Assembly: GCA_028724585.1 (NCBI GenBank)
Contig: JAQYCQ010000021.1
Location: 26,852-90,851, forward strand
Length of the DNA: 64,000 nt
DNA from: Bacillota bacterium
GTDB lineage: Bacteria > Bacillota > Clostridia > Peptostreptococcales > Anaerovoracaceae
Reading direction: 5' to 3'
Position 1 is the first letter of the stretch; every line of letters starts with the position of its first letter. Shown piece after piece: positions 26,780-35,608 of the stretch. Made by a program: the position numbers and the translations under genes. The notes below the pieces were generated by a model. It saw only the letters and a list, made by a program, of their open reading frames with translations. It searched no databases and was not told where the DNA came from.

Positions 26780-28114
26780 ATGGCTTTCGAAGGACTTTCA
26801 GAAAAACTGCAGGATCTGTTCAAGAATCTGAGAAGCAAGGGCACTCTTACAGAAGCTGATGTAAATACGGCTATGAGAGAGGTTAAGCTGGCTCTCCTTG
26901 AAGCAGACGTTAACTTCAAAGTAGTAAAGAAATTCGTCGCCAATGTAAAAGAGAAGTGCCTCGGCGAAGAGGTCCTGTCCAGCCTGACTCCGGGCCAGCA
27001 GGTCATCAAGATCGTAAACGAAGAGCTGACTCAGCTCATGGGTGGAACGGTCTCCAAGCTGACCTACTCGGACAGCGGCTTTACGGTCTATCTGCTCGCC
27101 GGCCTTCAGGGTACTGGTAAGACGACCACCGCCGGCAAGCTGGCCAACTACCTTAAAAAAGAAGGTAAGAAACCGATGCTCGCGGCCTGCGACGTGCACA
27201 GGCCTGCCGCTATCGACCAGCTGGAGATAGTAGGAAAACAGGTAGATGTTCCGGTATATACGGAACGTGAAGAGAAGAGAGCCGAAGTAGTCGCGGCGAA
27301 CGCCAAGAAGAAAGCAGAGCATGACGGCTACAACGTTCTCATAGTCGATACTTCGGGACGTCTCCACGTTGACGAAGAACTGATGGCGGAGCTGGTAAGG
27401 GTAAGGGACGCTGTACAGCCTCACGAAACCCTGCTGGTCATAGACGCCCTCACAGGACAGGACGCTGTTACAGCGGCCAGCGCTTTTAACGACGCTGTCA
27501 ATGTGGACGGCATCATCCTTACGAAGCTGGACGGCGATACAAGGGGCGGCGCTGCTCTCTCGGTAAGAGAGGTGACAGGCAAGCCGATAAAATTCGTCGG
27601 TGTCGGCGAAAAGTTCGACGCTCTCCAGCCTTTCTATCCGGACCGCATGGCTTCCAGGATACTGGGAATGGGCGATATGCTCACCCTCATCGAGAAGGCC
27701 CAGGAACAGTACGATGAGAAGGAAGCGGTGGAGCTCGAGAAGAAGATCAGAAAGAACGAGTTCACTCTCGAGGATTTCCTCGAGCAGATGGGACAGATAA
27801 AGAAAATGGGCGGCATGAGAAAGATAATAGACATGCTCCCGGGAGTAAACGGCCAGAAGGTCAGTGAAGAAGACATAGACAAATCCGAGAAGGAATTTGT
27901 CAAGATGGAGGCTATCATAAGATCCATGACGCCGGCTGAGAGGGCGGATCCCAAGATCCTCAACGCCAGCAGGAGAAAACGTATAGCCAGAGGCTCCGGA
28001 CAGCCGGTAAGCCAGATAAACCAGCTGGTAAAGCGTTACGACGAGGCCAGAAAGGTCATGAAGCAGTATACGAAACCTAAGCGCAAAGGGAGAAAGATGC
28101 GCGGCGGTTTTTAA
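26780..28114 (+). CDS. ffh: Signal recognition particle protein Ffh
   Basis: 444-residue SRP GTPase, standard length. N domain (1-95), G domain with GLQGTGKTTTAGKLA, DVHRPAA, DTSGRL and TKLDGD, then a Met-rich M domain (MGQIKKMGGMRKIIDMLPG, ending GRKMRGGF) that binds 4.5S RNA and signal sequences. Ffh delivers nascent membrane proteins to FtsY at the membrane. The ATG has GGGAGG upstream. Confidence 0.98.
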   Translation: MAFEGLSEKLQDLFKNLRSKGTLTEADVNTAMREVKLALLEADVNFKVVKKFVANVKEKCLGEEVLSSLTPGQQVIKIVNEELTQLMGGTVSKLTYSDSGFTVYLLAGLQGTGKTTTAGKLANYLKKEGKKPMLAACDVHRPAAIDQLEIVGKQVDVPVYTEREEKRAEVVAANAKKKAEHDGYNVLIVDTSGRLHVDEELMAELVRVRDAVQPHETLLVIDALTGQDAVTAASAFNDAVNVDGIILTKLDGDTRGGAALSVREVTGKPIKFVGVGEKFDALQPFYPDRMASRILGMGDMLTLIEKAQEQYDEKEAVELEKKIRKNEFTLEDFLEQMGQIKKMGGMRKIIDMLPGVNGQKVSEEDIDKSEKEFVKMEAIIRSMTPAERADPKILNASRRKRIARGSGQPVSQINQLVKRYDEARKVMKQYTKPKRKGRKMRGGF

Positions 28115-28162
28115 ATAAAGTTAATCAAAGATTCAAAGGAAAATGTTCAGGAGGAATACAAG

Positions 28163-28408
28163 ATGGCAGTAAAGATCAGACTTAGAAGAATGGGAAGAAA
28201 AAAGAAGCCTTTTTACAGAGTAGTAGTTGCGGATTCACGCGCTCCTAGAGATGGCAGATTCATCGAAGAGATCGGCTGGTACGATCCTCTCCAGGATCCG
28301 GGTCTCATCAATATCGATTCAGAAAAGGCAAAGAAGTGGCTCGCTAACGGCGCTACTCCGACTGATACAGCAAGAAGCCTTCTCAAGAAGTCAGGCATCA
28401 TTGAATAA
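28163..28408 (+). CDS. rpsP: 30S ribosomal protein S16
   Basis: 81 residues, full length: [43 protein letters not shown]16 is an early assembly protein of the 30S subunit. An AGGAGG site precedes the ATG. It lies in the usual ffh-rpsP-khpA-rimM-trmD order. Confidence 0.98.
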   Translation: MAVKIRLRRMGRKKKPFYRVVVADSRAPRDGRFIEEIGWYDPLQDPGLINIDSEKAKKWLANGATPTDTARSLLKKSGIIE

Positions 28409-28427
28409 TCACAGGTAGACAGACAAA

Positions 28428-28661
28428 ATGGTAGTAGGATTGGTCGAAGTCATTGCCAGGTCTCTCGTTGATGATCCCGACGCTGTCAGAGTTACAGAAA
28501 CAGAAGACAGACACAGCATAACTATACAGCTTAAGGTCGCTCCAGATGACATGGGCAAGATCATTGGCAAAAAAGGCAGGATTGCGAGAGCTCTCAGGAC
28601 TGTGGTTCGCGCTGCTGCTAACAAAAACAACAAGAAAATAACGGTCGAGATAGTTCAGTAA
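28428..28661 (+). CDS. khpA: KH-domain RNA-binding protein KhpA (YlqC)
   Basis: 77 residues comprising a single KH domain with the signature IIGKKGRIARALRTVVRAAA. KhpA binds many RNAs with its partner KhpB and influences cell division and elongation in Gram-positives. KhpB is not encoded in the window. The start lacks a strong ribosome site (CAGGTAGACAG upstream), consistent with coupling to rpsP 19 bp before. Confidence 0.95.
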   Translation: MVVGLVEVIARSLVDDPDAVRVTETEDRHSITIQLKVAPDDMGKIIGKKGRIARALRTVVRAAANKNNKKITVEIVQ

Positions 28662-28675
28662 GGCCGCGTTTTAAA

Positions 28676-28702
28676 GAGCTGTTCTTTCGGGACGGCTCTT
28701 TT
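28676..28702 (+). terminator. Weak terminator/attenuator between khpA and rimM
   Basis: GAGCTGTTC / GGACGGCTC stem (two G-U pairs) with loop TTTCG, then TTTTG. The T-tract is short, so partial read-through into rimM is likely. Confidence 0.5.
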
Positions 28703-28740
28703 GTGTTATGTGGACCGGCAGGTCGTGAGAGGTACAGGCA

Positions 28741-29235
28741 GTGGATAGGATAAAAGTAGGAAAGATCGTAGGAGCGTTCGGCATCAGGGGAGAGCTGAAA
28801 GTCCTTTCATACGCCGATAAGCCGCACAGGTTCGAGGAGCTAGACAGCCTGTACGCGGGAAAAGAAGAATACCATGTAAAGAATGTGAGATACCAGAAGG
28901 ATATGGTGCTTCTGAGGTTAGAAGGAGTGGACGACAGGAACGCTGCCGAAAAACTCAGGGGAAAGTTCCTCGAAATAGACAAATCAGAACTTCGCGAGCT
29001 GGACGAGGACGAGTACTTCGTCTTCGACCTGATAGGGCTCGAGGCTGTAGACCAGGAGGGAAAACACATAGGGAAGGTAACTGACGTTATCCAGAACAGT
29101 GCCCAGGATCTTTACGAGATAGAGACAGACGACGGCGTGAAGCATCTGGTGCCGGCAGCCTATGAATTAGTTACAGAAATCAATATAGACAGTGGTATAA
29201 TGAGAATAAAACCGATTCCGGGCCTTCTTGACTGA
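28741..29235 (+). CDS. rimM: 16S rRNA processing protein RimM
   Basis: 164 residues. N-terminal RimM barrel (VGKIVGAFGIRGELKVLSYADKP) and C-terminal PRC-barrel (FDLIGLEAVDQEGKHIGKVTDVIQNSAQDLYEI; LVPAAYELVTEINIDSGIMRIKPIPGLLD). RimM assists 30S head assembly and binds S19. The start is GTG at 28741 with GAGAGG upstream. Confidence 0.96.
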   Translation: MDRIKVGKIVGAFGIRGELKVLSYADKPHRFEELDSLYAGKEEYHVKNVRYQKDMVLLRLEGVDDRNAAEKLRGKFLEIDKSELRELDEDEYFVFDLIGLEAVDQEGKHIGKVTDVIQNSAQDLYEIETDDGVKHLVPAAYELVTEINIDSGIMRIKPIPGLLD

Positions 29236-29246
29236 GAGAGGAAGAT

Positions 29247-30068
29247 ATGCATATAGATATCCTTACGCTTTTTCCTGAAATGATAGAAGCTGCCGCGGGG
29301 TCAAGCATGCTGGGACGCGCCCAGCGCGGAGGCGTGCTTGAGATAAACGCGGTGAACATACGTGATTTTACGGTAGATAAACACAATAAGACAGACGAAG
29401 CCCCGTTCGGAGGGGGCGCCGGCATGGTGATGACAGCCCAGCCGGTCTTCGACGCTCTGAGATCGGTCCATGCCGAGGACAGCCGCCTGATATACATGTC
29501 ACCTAAAGGCAGGATCCTCGACCAGGATATAGTGAGCTCACTTTCTAAAGACGAGCATCTTGTTTTTCTCTGCGGTCATTACGAGGGCATAGACCAGAGG
29601 ATAATCGACTTCTGGAAGCCCGATGAGATAAGCATAGGCGACTATATACTGACCGGCGGAGAGCTGGCTGCACTGGTGGTCATAGACGCTGTATCGCGCA
29701 TGGTGCCGGGAGTGCTGGGAAACGAGAGCTCAGTCATGGGGGAGTCTGTCTATTCAGGTCTGCTCGAGTACCCACAGTATACGAGGCCGCGAATATATGA
29801 AGGCATGGAAGTTCCTGAAGTGCTGCTGTCCGGCGACCACTCCAGAGTGGGGCTGTGGCAGTACAGAAGATCTCTGGAAGAAACGCGGGACAGGCGCCCG
29901 GACATGTGGCAGGCTTACCTGAATAAGGCGGAAAGGCTGGAGCTGAGCAAAAAAGAGCTTGAGATACTGGCAGATGTTTCAGGAAACGAAAGCTTCAGGC
30001 CGCGTAAGCGCAGAAAGAAAAAGAAGAAAGCCGACGTCAGCTCCGCTGACATAGAGGGCAAACAGTAA
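29247..30068 (+). CDS. trmD: tRNA (guanine-N1-)-methyltransferase TrmD with repeat-derived tail
   Basis: 273 residues. TrmD makes m1G37 in tRNA and prevents frameshifting. Signatures: MHIDILTLFPEMIEAA, LCGHYEGIDQR, the trefoil-knot SAM site IGDYILTGGELAALVVIDAVSRMVPGVLG, and YTRPRIYEGMEVPEVLLSGDH. The catalytic body ends near residue 245. The tail is a run of basic residues (RPRKRRKKKKKA) followed by DVSSADIEGKQ, of which DVSSAD (263-268) is encoded by a perfect palindromic repeat. TrmD is normally followed by rplS; here rplS is about 13 kb away. Confidence 0.96.
   Translation: MHIDILTLFPEMIEAAAGSSMLGRAQRGGVLEINAVNIRDFTVDKHNKTDEAPFGGGAGMVMTAQPVFDALRSVHAEDSRLIYMSPKGRILDQDIVSSLSKDEHLVFLCGHYEGIDQRIIDFWKPDEISIGDYILTGGELAALVVIDAVSRMVPGVLGNESSVMGESVYSGLLEYPQYTRPRIYEGMEVPEVLLSGDHSRVGLWQYRRSLEETRDRRPDMWQAYLNKAERLELSKKELEILADVSGNESFRPRKRRKKKKKADVSSADIEGKQ
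30036..30050 (+). repeat. Palindromic repeat inside trmD
   Basis: Exact GTCAGCTCCGCTGAC read in frame as part of GAC-GTC-AGC-TCC-GCT-GAC, giving DVSSAD near the TrmD C-terminus. Confidence 0.85.
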
Positions 30069-30091
30069 ATAAACAGCCGGAGGTAGGATCT

Positions 30092-31321
30092 TTGGAAGAA
30101 AAGATATCCGAAAAGGGAAAAAACAGTTTTTTCGACAGGATCAGACAGCATCCTAAAATAGTGGCTGCTGTCGTGATCTACCTTATAGCAGCAGCTGTGC
30201 TCATAGGAATAGTCTATGTAGCTCCCTGGGCCGCGAACAAGATGTCGGATGTTATGACTGTCGAATACGGAAGCCTGGATAACTCCCAGGAAAGTAAGGT
30301 CTGCTTCGTCAAGAAAGAAGCGGTCTACTACGCTGACAAGAGCGGAAAGGTGGGTTATTCCTACGGCGAGGGAGACATGGTGAGGACAGGTTCGACGGCG
30401 GTAAAGATCTCCTCGTCTTCGAGTGACAACAAGACAGATTACAGGAATTTCGAAAGCAGCGCCGAGGGCTTCCTGGGCAGTGATACCCTGCTCCGTGATC
30501 TGAAAAAATCAGAAAAGAAAGCGCTCCTGAAGGATCTTGTCTCACAGGAAGCTGATGCAGGAAGCGAAGCCGATAAAGTCATGATCCAGAACGCTATAGA
30601 CGACGTTTCGCGCAATAACAGCAAGGATTCGTCCGGATCCCCGTTCAAAAAAGATCCGGACCTGTCAGCGAAGCTGTCGAAGACCGGCCTCAGCGGCAAA
30701 TACGTGCCCGAGACATCAGGCATCATCAGCTATAAACTGGACGGTTATGAGACGGTCATTTCTCCTTATACCATGATGTATCTGGATAGATCGAAGGTAT
30801 CAGGCATCTCTGATAAAACATCGGATGTATTTACCGGCAGGACGACAAAGGGAAAGCCACTCTTTAAGATCGTCGACAACCGCGAATGGTACGCAGTCAC
30901 ATGGGTAGAAGGGGATAATGCGTCGAAGTTTACCGTAGGCGGGCCTGTGACGCTGAAACTGGACAGCGGAGAGGCTCCGGGTTCTGTAGTCAAGGTAGTG
31001 CAGCAGAATAATGATTATCTGGTCATCATGAAGTTTTCGTCGTATTTCGATGGGCTGGCTTCATCCAGGACGGCGAACTGCAAGATCATAACATCAAAAC
31101 AGAGAGGACTTATCGTAAAGAACGATTTCATTTCTGAAAAGAAAGGCCAGACCGGGGTATACGTTCTGGACGTCACCGGAAAGACCAGCTTCACTCCCGT
31201 CAAAGTGCTCGCCAACGACGGCAAGTATTCTCTGGCTGCTTCGGGATCATACATGGATGATGATGGAAATACCGTAAACACTATAAATGTTTACGATGAG
31301 ATAAAAAAGATTGATAAATAA
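30092..31321 (+). CDS. HlyD-like membrane-anchored adaptor protein
   Basis: 409 residues with one N-terminal membrane anchor (about 24-45, KIVAAVVIYLIAAAVLIGIVYV) and an extracytoplasmic body. It has a biotinyl-lipoyl-like start and a C-terminal beta-barrel region (FKIVDNREWYAVTWVEGDNASKFTVGGPVTLKL) as in HlyD/membrane-fusion proteins, separated by a Ser/Lys-rich helical section. Proteins of this type often precede yggS-sepF in Clostridia; no transporter ATPase or permease is adjacent, so its partner is unknown. The start is TTG at 30092 with GGAGGT 7 nt upstream. Confidence 0.7.
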   Translation: MEEKISEKGKNSFFDRIRQHPKIVAAVVIYLIAAAVLIGIVYVAPWAANKMSDVMTVEYGSLDNSQESKVCFVKKEAVYYADKSGKVGYSYGEGDMVRTGSTAVKISSSSSDNKTDYRNFESSAEGFLGSDTLLRDLKKSEKKALLKDLVSQEADAGSEADKVMIQNAIDDVSRNNSKDSSGSPFKKDPDLSAKLSKTGLSGKYVPETSGIISYKLDGYETVISPYTMMYLDRSKVSGISDKTSDVFTGRTTKGKPLFKIVDNREWYAVTWVEGDNASKFTVGGPVTLKLDSGEAPGSVVKVVQQNNDYLVIMKFSSYFDGLASSRTANCKIITSKQRGLIVKNDFISEKKGQTGVYVLDVTGKTSFTPVKVLANDGKYSLAASGSYMDDDGNTVNTINVYDEIKKIDK

Positions 31322-31352
31322 ATTTTGTTCATACTGCGGAGGCGATGAAGAT

Positions 31353-32057
31353 ATGGGAACTATTGCTGAAAACATCAAAATGATAGAGGATGAAAAAGCC
31401 GAAGCCTGCAGGCGCGTCGGCAGAGACCCTTCAGAGGTACTGCTCTGCGCTGTTACCAAGACTCATCCGGCTGAGATGATAAATGAAGCTATAGAAGCCG
31501 GCGTTACAGATATCGGGGAAAACAAAGTACAGGAAATACTCGATAAATACGATCATGTTAATAAAGTTAGATGGCATATGATTGGACATCTTCAGACTAA
31601 TAAGGTAAAATATATTATCGACAAAGTCTGCATGATACATTCTGTCGATTCCCTTCATCTTGCTAAGGAAATCGACAGGCGCGCCGAGCAGCACGGGATC
31701 ACAATGGATATCCTGATAGAGGTAAATACCGCTCAGGACGAGCATAAATTCGGCGTCGCTCCGGAGGATACAGAAGCGCTTATAAAGCAGATCCTTGAGG
31801 AGTGCCCGTCAGTAAGGATCCGCGGACTCATGACTATCGCTCCTTATAGGGAGGATCCGGAGGACGTAAGACCGTATTTCAGGCGTACTAAGCAGCTTTA
31901 TGACGAGCTGGCGGAGAAGATAGATTCGCCGCATCTCGATTTTAAATATCTCTCGATGGGTATGTCGAACGACAGAGTTATCGCAGAGGAAGAGGGTTCC
32001 ACTATCGTCAGGGTGGGATCGGCTATATTCGGAGCAAGAGATTACAGTAAACACTGA
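31353..32057 (+). CDS. YggS/YlmE-type PLP homeostasis protein
   Basis: 234 residues, alanine-racemase-like single-domain fold carrying PLP. Motifs are LLCAVTKTHPAEMINEAIEAGVTDIGENKVQE (PLP lysine in AVTKTH), WHMIGHLQTNKVKYI, and YLSMGMSNDRVIAEEEGSTIVRVGSAIFG. The family maintains free PLP levels. I place the start at 31353 with GGAGG 10 nt upstream; the frame extends back into the previous gene without a ribosome site. It sits directly before sepF, as in many Gram-positive division clusters. Confidence 0.94.
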   Translation: MGTIAENIKMIEDEKAEACRRVGRDPSEVLLCAVTKTHPAEMINEAIEAGVTDIGENKVQEILDKYDHVNKVRWHMIGHLQTNKVKYIIDKVCMIHSVDSLHLAKEIDRRAEQHGITMDILIEVNTAQDEHKFGVAPEDTEALIKQILEECPSVRIRGLMTIAPYREDPEDVRPYFRRTKQLYDELAEKIDSPHLDFKYLSMGMSNDRVIAEEEGSTIVRVGSAIFGARDYSKH

Positions 32058-32140
32058 GTTATCTTTTAAGAGCAGCATATCAGCGGCCGTGTCTGGGAAG
32101 AGAGCGCAGGCAGAGCGGTCTAAAGAGGGAGGAAAAAATA

Positions 32141-32716
32141 ATGGCAGAAGGTTTTATCGGCAAGCTGGGCAGTATCTTCGGCGTTACAGAAGAAGAATAC
32201 GAAGACGAATACGATGAAGAAATAGAAGAAGCTGAGGAAACTCAGATAGCGTCAGGACAGGGAAGGACGTCCGCGGCTCAGGCTTCTTCAGTATCTGTAT
32301 CTAAGGCTAGGAGCAATAATTTTGTCCAGCCTAAAATGGAATCTCACGGGGGCAAGGTGTTAAGCATGCAGAACAGTACCGCAGGCGCTGGATTACAGGC
32401 GCAGACAGCAAAGAAACAGCAGTTCAGGCTGGTCATTACAGAGCCTAAGAGCTTCAATGACTGTCCGAGAATGGTGGACAGCCTGAGGACAAGAAGGCCG
32501 GTCATCATCAATGTCGAGCATCTGGAGAGAGAGACTGCCAGAAAGATATTCGACTTCCTGAGCGGCGCTACATACGCTATAAACGGCAAGGTACAGAAAA
32601 TATCTGACAACATCTTCGTATTCGCTCCTGAAAACGTAGACGTGCTCGCTGTACAGAGCGGTGAAGAAGGCCGCGAACAGGGCAGAACTGTCAGAGAAGC
32701 CCCTTGGCGCAGATAG
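32141..32716 (+). CDS. sepF: Cell division protein SepF
   Basis: 191 residues. An amphipathic N-terminal membrane-binding helix (GFIGKLGSIFGV), an acidic Glu/Asp linker, and the C-terminal SepF core (RPVIINVEHLERETARKIFDFLSGATYAINGKVQKISDNIFVFAPENVDV). SepF bundles FtsZ filaments and tethers them to the membrane. The ATG is preceded by GGGAGGAA. It is grouped with yggS and yggT as usual. Confidence 0.96.
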   Translation: MAEGFIGKLGSIFGVTEEEYEDEYDEEIEEAEETQIASGQGRTSAAQASSVSVSKARSNNFVQPKMESHGGKVLSMQNSTAGAGLQAQTAKKQQFRLVITEPKSFNDCPRMVDSLRTRRPVIINVEHLERETARKIFDFLSGATYAINGKVQKISDNIFVFAPENVDVLAVQSGEEGREQGRTVREAPWRR

Positions 32717-32728
32717 TCGGGACGATAT

Positions 32729-33016
32729 ATGGCATTATTTGTTGTAATCCGTGTAATAAACCTGTTTGTCAACATAATAGTGACTCTGATATGCGTAGAA
32801 GCTATCATGAGCTGGTTTACGGGCGCTTTCGGTCCCGGGCTCTGGAAAGCCTACGGCATCATCCATCAGGTTACGGATCCTTTTATAAGGCCTTTCCGGG
32901 CTCTGCTCATGAGATTTTCCATGCGTTCAGGCATAGACTTTTCGCCTATCCTGGCGATACTGGCGCTCGAGTTCATAGCGCGTATCCTGACGAGGGTACT
33001 TTTAGCGCTTATGTAG
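32729..33016 (+). CDS. YggT-family membrane protein
   Basis: 95 residues with two hydrophobic segments (VVIRVINLFVNIIVTLICVEAIMSWF and SPILAILALEFIARILTRVLLAL) around the conserved TDPFIRPFRALL loop. YggT proteins sit next to sepF/divisome genes and are linked to membrane organisation or osmotic stress; the exact role is unknown. The S4-domain ylmH and divIVA genes that often follow yggT are absent here. Confidence 0.9.
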   Translation: MALFVVIRVINLFVNIIVTLICVEAIMSWFTGAFGPGLWKAYGIIHQVTDPFIRPFRALLMRFSMRSGIDFSPILAILALEFIARILTRVLLALM

Positions 33017-33066
33017 CGGCAGAAAATCAATATAGGTCAAAAATTATCCGGACAGGTCCGGAAGTC

Positions 33067-33098
33067 AGGCGCTATGCGGTCGCAGAGCGCCTCTTTTT
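33067..33098 (+). terminator. Terminator/attenuator between yggT and lspA
   Basis: AGGCGCT / AGCGCCT stem with a 12-nt loop, followed by CTTTTTAA. lspA starts 17 nt later, so this may attenuate rather than end the transcript. Confidence 0.6.
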
Positions 33099-33114
33099 AA
33101 CATTTGGAGTAAAA

Positions 33115-33576
33115 ATGCAGTACATCATAGTAATACTCTGCCTTCTGGCGGCAGATCAGGCAGTGGAATTCGCCCTGCTCAGGCTTCTCGGCATGGGCGG
33201 CAGCAGGGTGCTCGTCGATGGATTCCTTTCCCTGGACGTGATCCAGAACAACGGTATAGCCTTCGGTATGCTCAGCAGCTCGGGCATGCTGCTGGTCTGC
33301 CTGACATCATTCCTGATAGGAGCCTTGATAGTATATATCCTCTTAAAAAGGAAGAGCGAGCGCAAAGCGGTCCTCATACCGCTCACGATGATAGCCGGAG
33401 GAGCCCTGGGCAATCTGGTCGACAGGCTGAGGCTGGGCTATGTCGTGGATTACATACACTTTCATATCTTCCCGTACATATTTAATTTTGCCGATATCTG
33501 CGTTGTGCTCGGCTGCTTCGCGATCCTGATCGCAGTAATGCTCCCGCAGAAACGAGGAGGCAGGCATGCAAGATAG
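33115..33576 (+). CDS. lspA: Lipoprotein signal peptidase (signal peptidase II)
   Basis: 153 residues, four membrane helices. The catalytic aspartates are in AGGALGNLVDRLRLGYVVDYI (first Asp) and FNFADICVVLG (second Asp), the hallmark of family A8. LspA cleaves prolipoproteins before the lipidated cysteine. The ATG at 33115 follows TTGGAG; the frame is open far upstream but without a start signal. Its last codons overlap rluD by 11 bp. Confidence 0.95.
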   Translation: MQYIIVILCLLAADQAVEFALLRLLGMGGSRVLVDGFLSLDVIQNNGIAFGMLSSSGMLLVCLTSFLIGALIVYILLKRKSERKAVLIPLTMIAGGALGNLVDRLRLGYVVDYIHFHIFPYIFNFADICVVLGCFAILIAVMLPQKRGGRHAR

Positions 33577-34510
33577 CACTGGACAGCCTGTCAGGATCAC
33601 CATTGAAGAAAATGAAAAAGGCAGGCGGCTGGACGCTGTCCTTTCCGACCGCTTCGCGGACCAGACGAGAAGCTATATCCAGAAGCTTCTTGCGGACGGC
33701 TGTGTGACCGCTTCTGCCGGAGCTAAGGCCGTAAAGAATTATAAAGTCAGGCCGGGAGACCTGTTCGAGGTATCGCTTCCTGAGCCTGAGCTCCTCGATG
33801 TCGAGCCGGAGGACATACCGCTGGACATAGTTTACGAGGACGATGACCTGATCGTAGTGAATAAGCCTCAGGGAATGGTCGTGCATCCGGCTCCGGGAAA
33901 TCCGGACGGCACTCTCGTCAACGCCCTCATGTACCACTGCGGGGACAGCCTGTCCACCATCAACGGAGTCATAAGGCCGGGCATAGTGCACAGGATAGAC
34001 AAGGATACCAGCGGCCTGCTCGTGGCAGCTAAATCCGACAGAGCCCACGAAGGACTGGCTGAGCAGTTCGCGGTCCACAGCATAACCAGGCGCTACAGAG
34101 CTGTTGTGTATAACAATATCAAAGAAGACGAAGGCACTGTAGACGCCAATATAGGGCGCAGCTCCAGAGACCGCAAAAAGATGGCTGTGGTCCCGTCGGG
34201 GAAAGGCAGGCATGCCGTCACTCACTACAGGGTACTGGACAGGGCAGGCAGCTTTACGTATATAGAATGCGTGCTGGAGACGGGCAGGACCCACCAGATA
34301 AGAGTACACATGGCCAGCAAGGGCCATCCTCTGCTGGGAGATCCTCTTTACGGACCTAAGAAACATGCTTTCGGGATAGAAGGCCAGGTACTCCACGCCA
34401 AGGTACTCGGTTTCATACATCCTGTCACAGGCGAAAAAATGCTCTTTGACAGCCAGCTTCCAGACCACTTCATCAGGGCCATGAAGCAGGCAGGCTTCAA
34501 AACTAAATAA
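33566..34510 (+). CDS. rluD: RluD-type 23S rRNA pseudouridine synthase
   Basis: 314 residues. N-terminal S4 RNA-binding domain (RRLDAVLSDRFADQTRSYIQKLLADGCVTASAGAKAVKNYKVRPGD) and RluA-family catalytic domain with catalytic Asp145 in VHRIDKDTSGLLV, GRTHQIRVHMASKGHPLLGDPLYG and LHAKVLGFIHP. The lspA-rluD overlap is typical of Firmicutes. The exact target uridines cannot be told from sequence. Confidence 0.93.
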   Translation: MQDSTGQPVRITIEENEKGRRLDAVLSDRFADQTRSYIQKLLADGCVTASAGAKAVKNYKVRPGDLFEVSLPEPELLDVEPEDIPLDIVYEDDDLIVVNKPQGMVVHPAPGNPDGTLVNALMYHCGDSLSTINGVIRPGIVHRIDKDTSGLLVAAKSDRAHEGLAEQFAVHSITRRYRAVVYNNIKEDEGTVDANIGRSSRDRKKMAVVPSGKGRHAVTHYRVLDRAGSFTYIECVLETGRTHQIRVHMASKGHPLLGDPLYGPKKHAFGIEGQVLHAKVLGFIHPVTGEKMLFDSQLPDHFIRAMKQAGFKTK

Positions 34511-34513
34511 CAG

Positions 34514-34570
34514 AAGATAACGGTATTTTTCCATCATATAGAAAAAATACCGTTATCTTATATTTTTTTA
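34514..34570 (+). terminator. Terminator after rluD
   Basis: 17-bp near-perfect stem AAGATAACGGTATTTTT / AAAAATACCGTTATCTT with a short loop, followed by ATATTTTTTTA. Confidence 0.9.
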
Positions 34571-34599
34571 TTGACATATTAAACCATCAAAGGTATATT
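34571..34599 (+). promoter_or_regulatory. Promoter of the DUF5688-like gene
   Basis: TTGACA (34571-34576), 17 bp, TATATT (34594-34599). The -35 begins immediately after the T-tract of the preceding terminator. Confidence 0.8.
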
Positions 34600-34640
34600 T
34601 AGGTCAGGGATTAATACCAGATTATGTCAAAGGAGAAGCC

Positions 34641-35453
34641 ATGTATCTAGAATCAAGAGAAGTAAAAGAATCAAGTACAGTTATGATGGATGAACTGACA
34701 GACGAAAAAGTATGCTGCGGGGACTGTCATGAAAAGAAGAGGGAGCCGATCATAGGGGAATGGAATCCTTATCTGGGAAAAGGCGGCCCCCTGGGAAGGA
34801 AAAACTATCGCATAACAGAAAAGAGCCCGGAAAAGGATCTGATGAGAGTCCTTGACAATTACAATGTTGCCAGGGATTACGTGACCATAAGGGTGCTCAA
34901 CAGGAGGATCAATGCTGATATCTGCAGGGAGGCCTACGGTATTGAATTCTACGACATGAAGGCTGTTGCCAGCCTTGTGCTGCGCACGCAGAACGGCTTT
35001 TTCCATGTATATGTCACCGATAAGGTGGCAGAACGCTGGGGCGTAGAGGCGTCTGAAGTGTTCGGAAGGGCCTACAGGAATATGTGTGTGTTAGGCGAGT
35101 TCCATCTGCAGGATATCTGCGGCGCCATAGAGGACAGCATCGGGGAGAATTTGTCGGACGGACGTTCGGACAGGATGTTCGTCGTCAAAGAGGACGCGCT
35201 GAACTCGGGAGCCGCAGCCATCGTCTGCCCGGATCTGCTTCTCAAGATAGCGGATCAGCTGGACAGCGATCTCTATATCCTGCCTTCGTCGGTGAGCGAG
35301 ATCATAGTTATGAGAGCGCCGGATGAAGACCCGGATCACCTGGCCTGGATGGTGAAGGATGCCAATGAGAATGTTCTGGAAGAAGAGGATATCCTGAGCA
35401 GCCATGTCTTCCTTCTCGACAGAGAGGACCGCAGGCTGCGCCTTGTGAGATAG
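34641..35453 (+). CDS. DUF5688-like protein
   Basis: 270 residues, soluble, no signal peptide or membrane segment. The central part (DNYNVARDYVTIRVLNRRINADICREAYGIEFYDMKAVASLVLR) and C-terminal part (LYILPSSVSEIIVMRAPDEDPDHLAWMVKDANENVLEEEDILSSHVFLLDRE) match the pattern of DUF5688 proteins, common in gut Clostridia and of unknown function. The N-terminus has a CCGDC motif that could bind a metal. It has its own consensus promoter and AAAGGAG ribosome site, and it is convergent with the sulfatase gene. Confidence 0.7.
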   Translation: MYLESREVKESSTVMMDELTDEKVCCGDCHEKKREPIIGEWNPYLGKGGPLGRKNYRITEKSPEKDLMRVLDNYNVARDYVTIRVLNRRINADICREAYGIEFYDMKAVASLVLRTQNGFFHVYVTDKVAERWGVEASEVFGRAYRNMCVLGEFHLQDICGAIEDSIGENLSDGRSDRMFVVKEDALNSGAAAIVCPDLLLKIADQLDSDLYILPSSVSEIIVMRAPDEDPDHLAWMVKDANENVLEEEDILSSHVFLLDREDRRLRLVR

Positions 35454-35525
35454 CGTTATACGGTCTCAGCTCCGCAGGCAGCCGGGGAAGAAGACTGCGG
35501 CAGCCGTGCCCGGAGGGCTCGGGAG

Positions 35526-35590
35526 ACGAAAGAGGAGGTACCCCAAAAGCAGCAATCTGCTGCTGATGAGGTACCTCCTCTTTCGTTTAT
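35526..35590. terminator. Bidirectional terminator
   Basis: A 17-bp perfect inverted repeat (arms 35526-35542 and 35570-35586, core AGGAGGTACC / GGTACCTCCT) enclosing AGCAGC-AATCT-GCTGCT. It lies between convergent genes. The flanking T-tract is only moderate. Confidence 0.75.
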
Positions 35591-35608
35591 ATACTGTCTG
35601 ACAGCCTC

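Noticed and set aside
32704..33114. Extended N-terminus for LspA through the yggT region
   Set aside because: The extra codons overlap yggT out of frame and a terminator; the ATG at 33115 has a ribosome site and gives a normal LspA.
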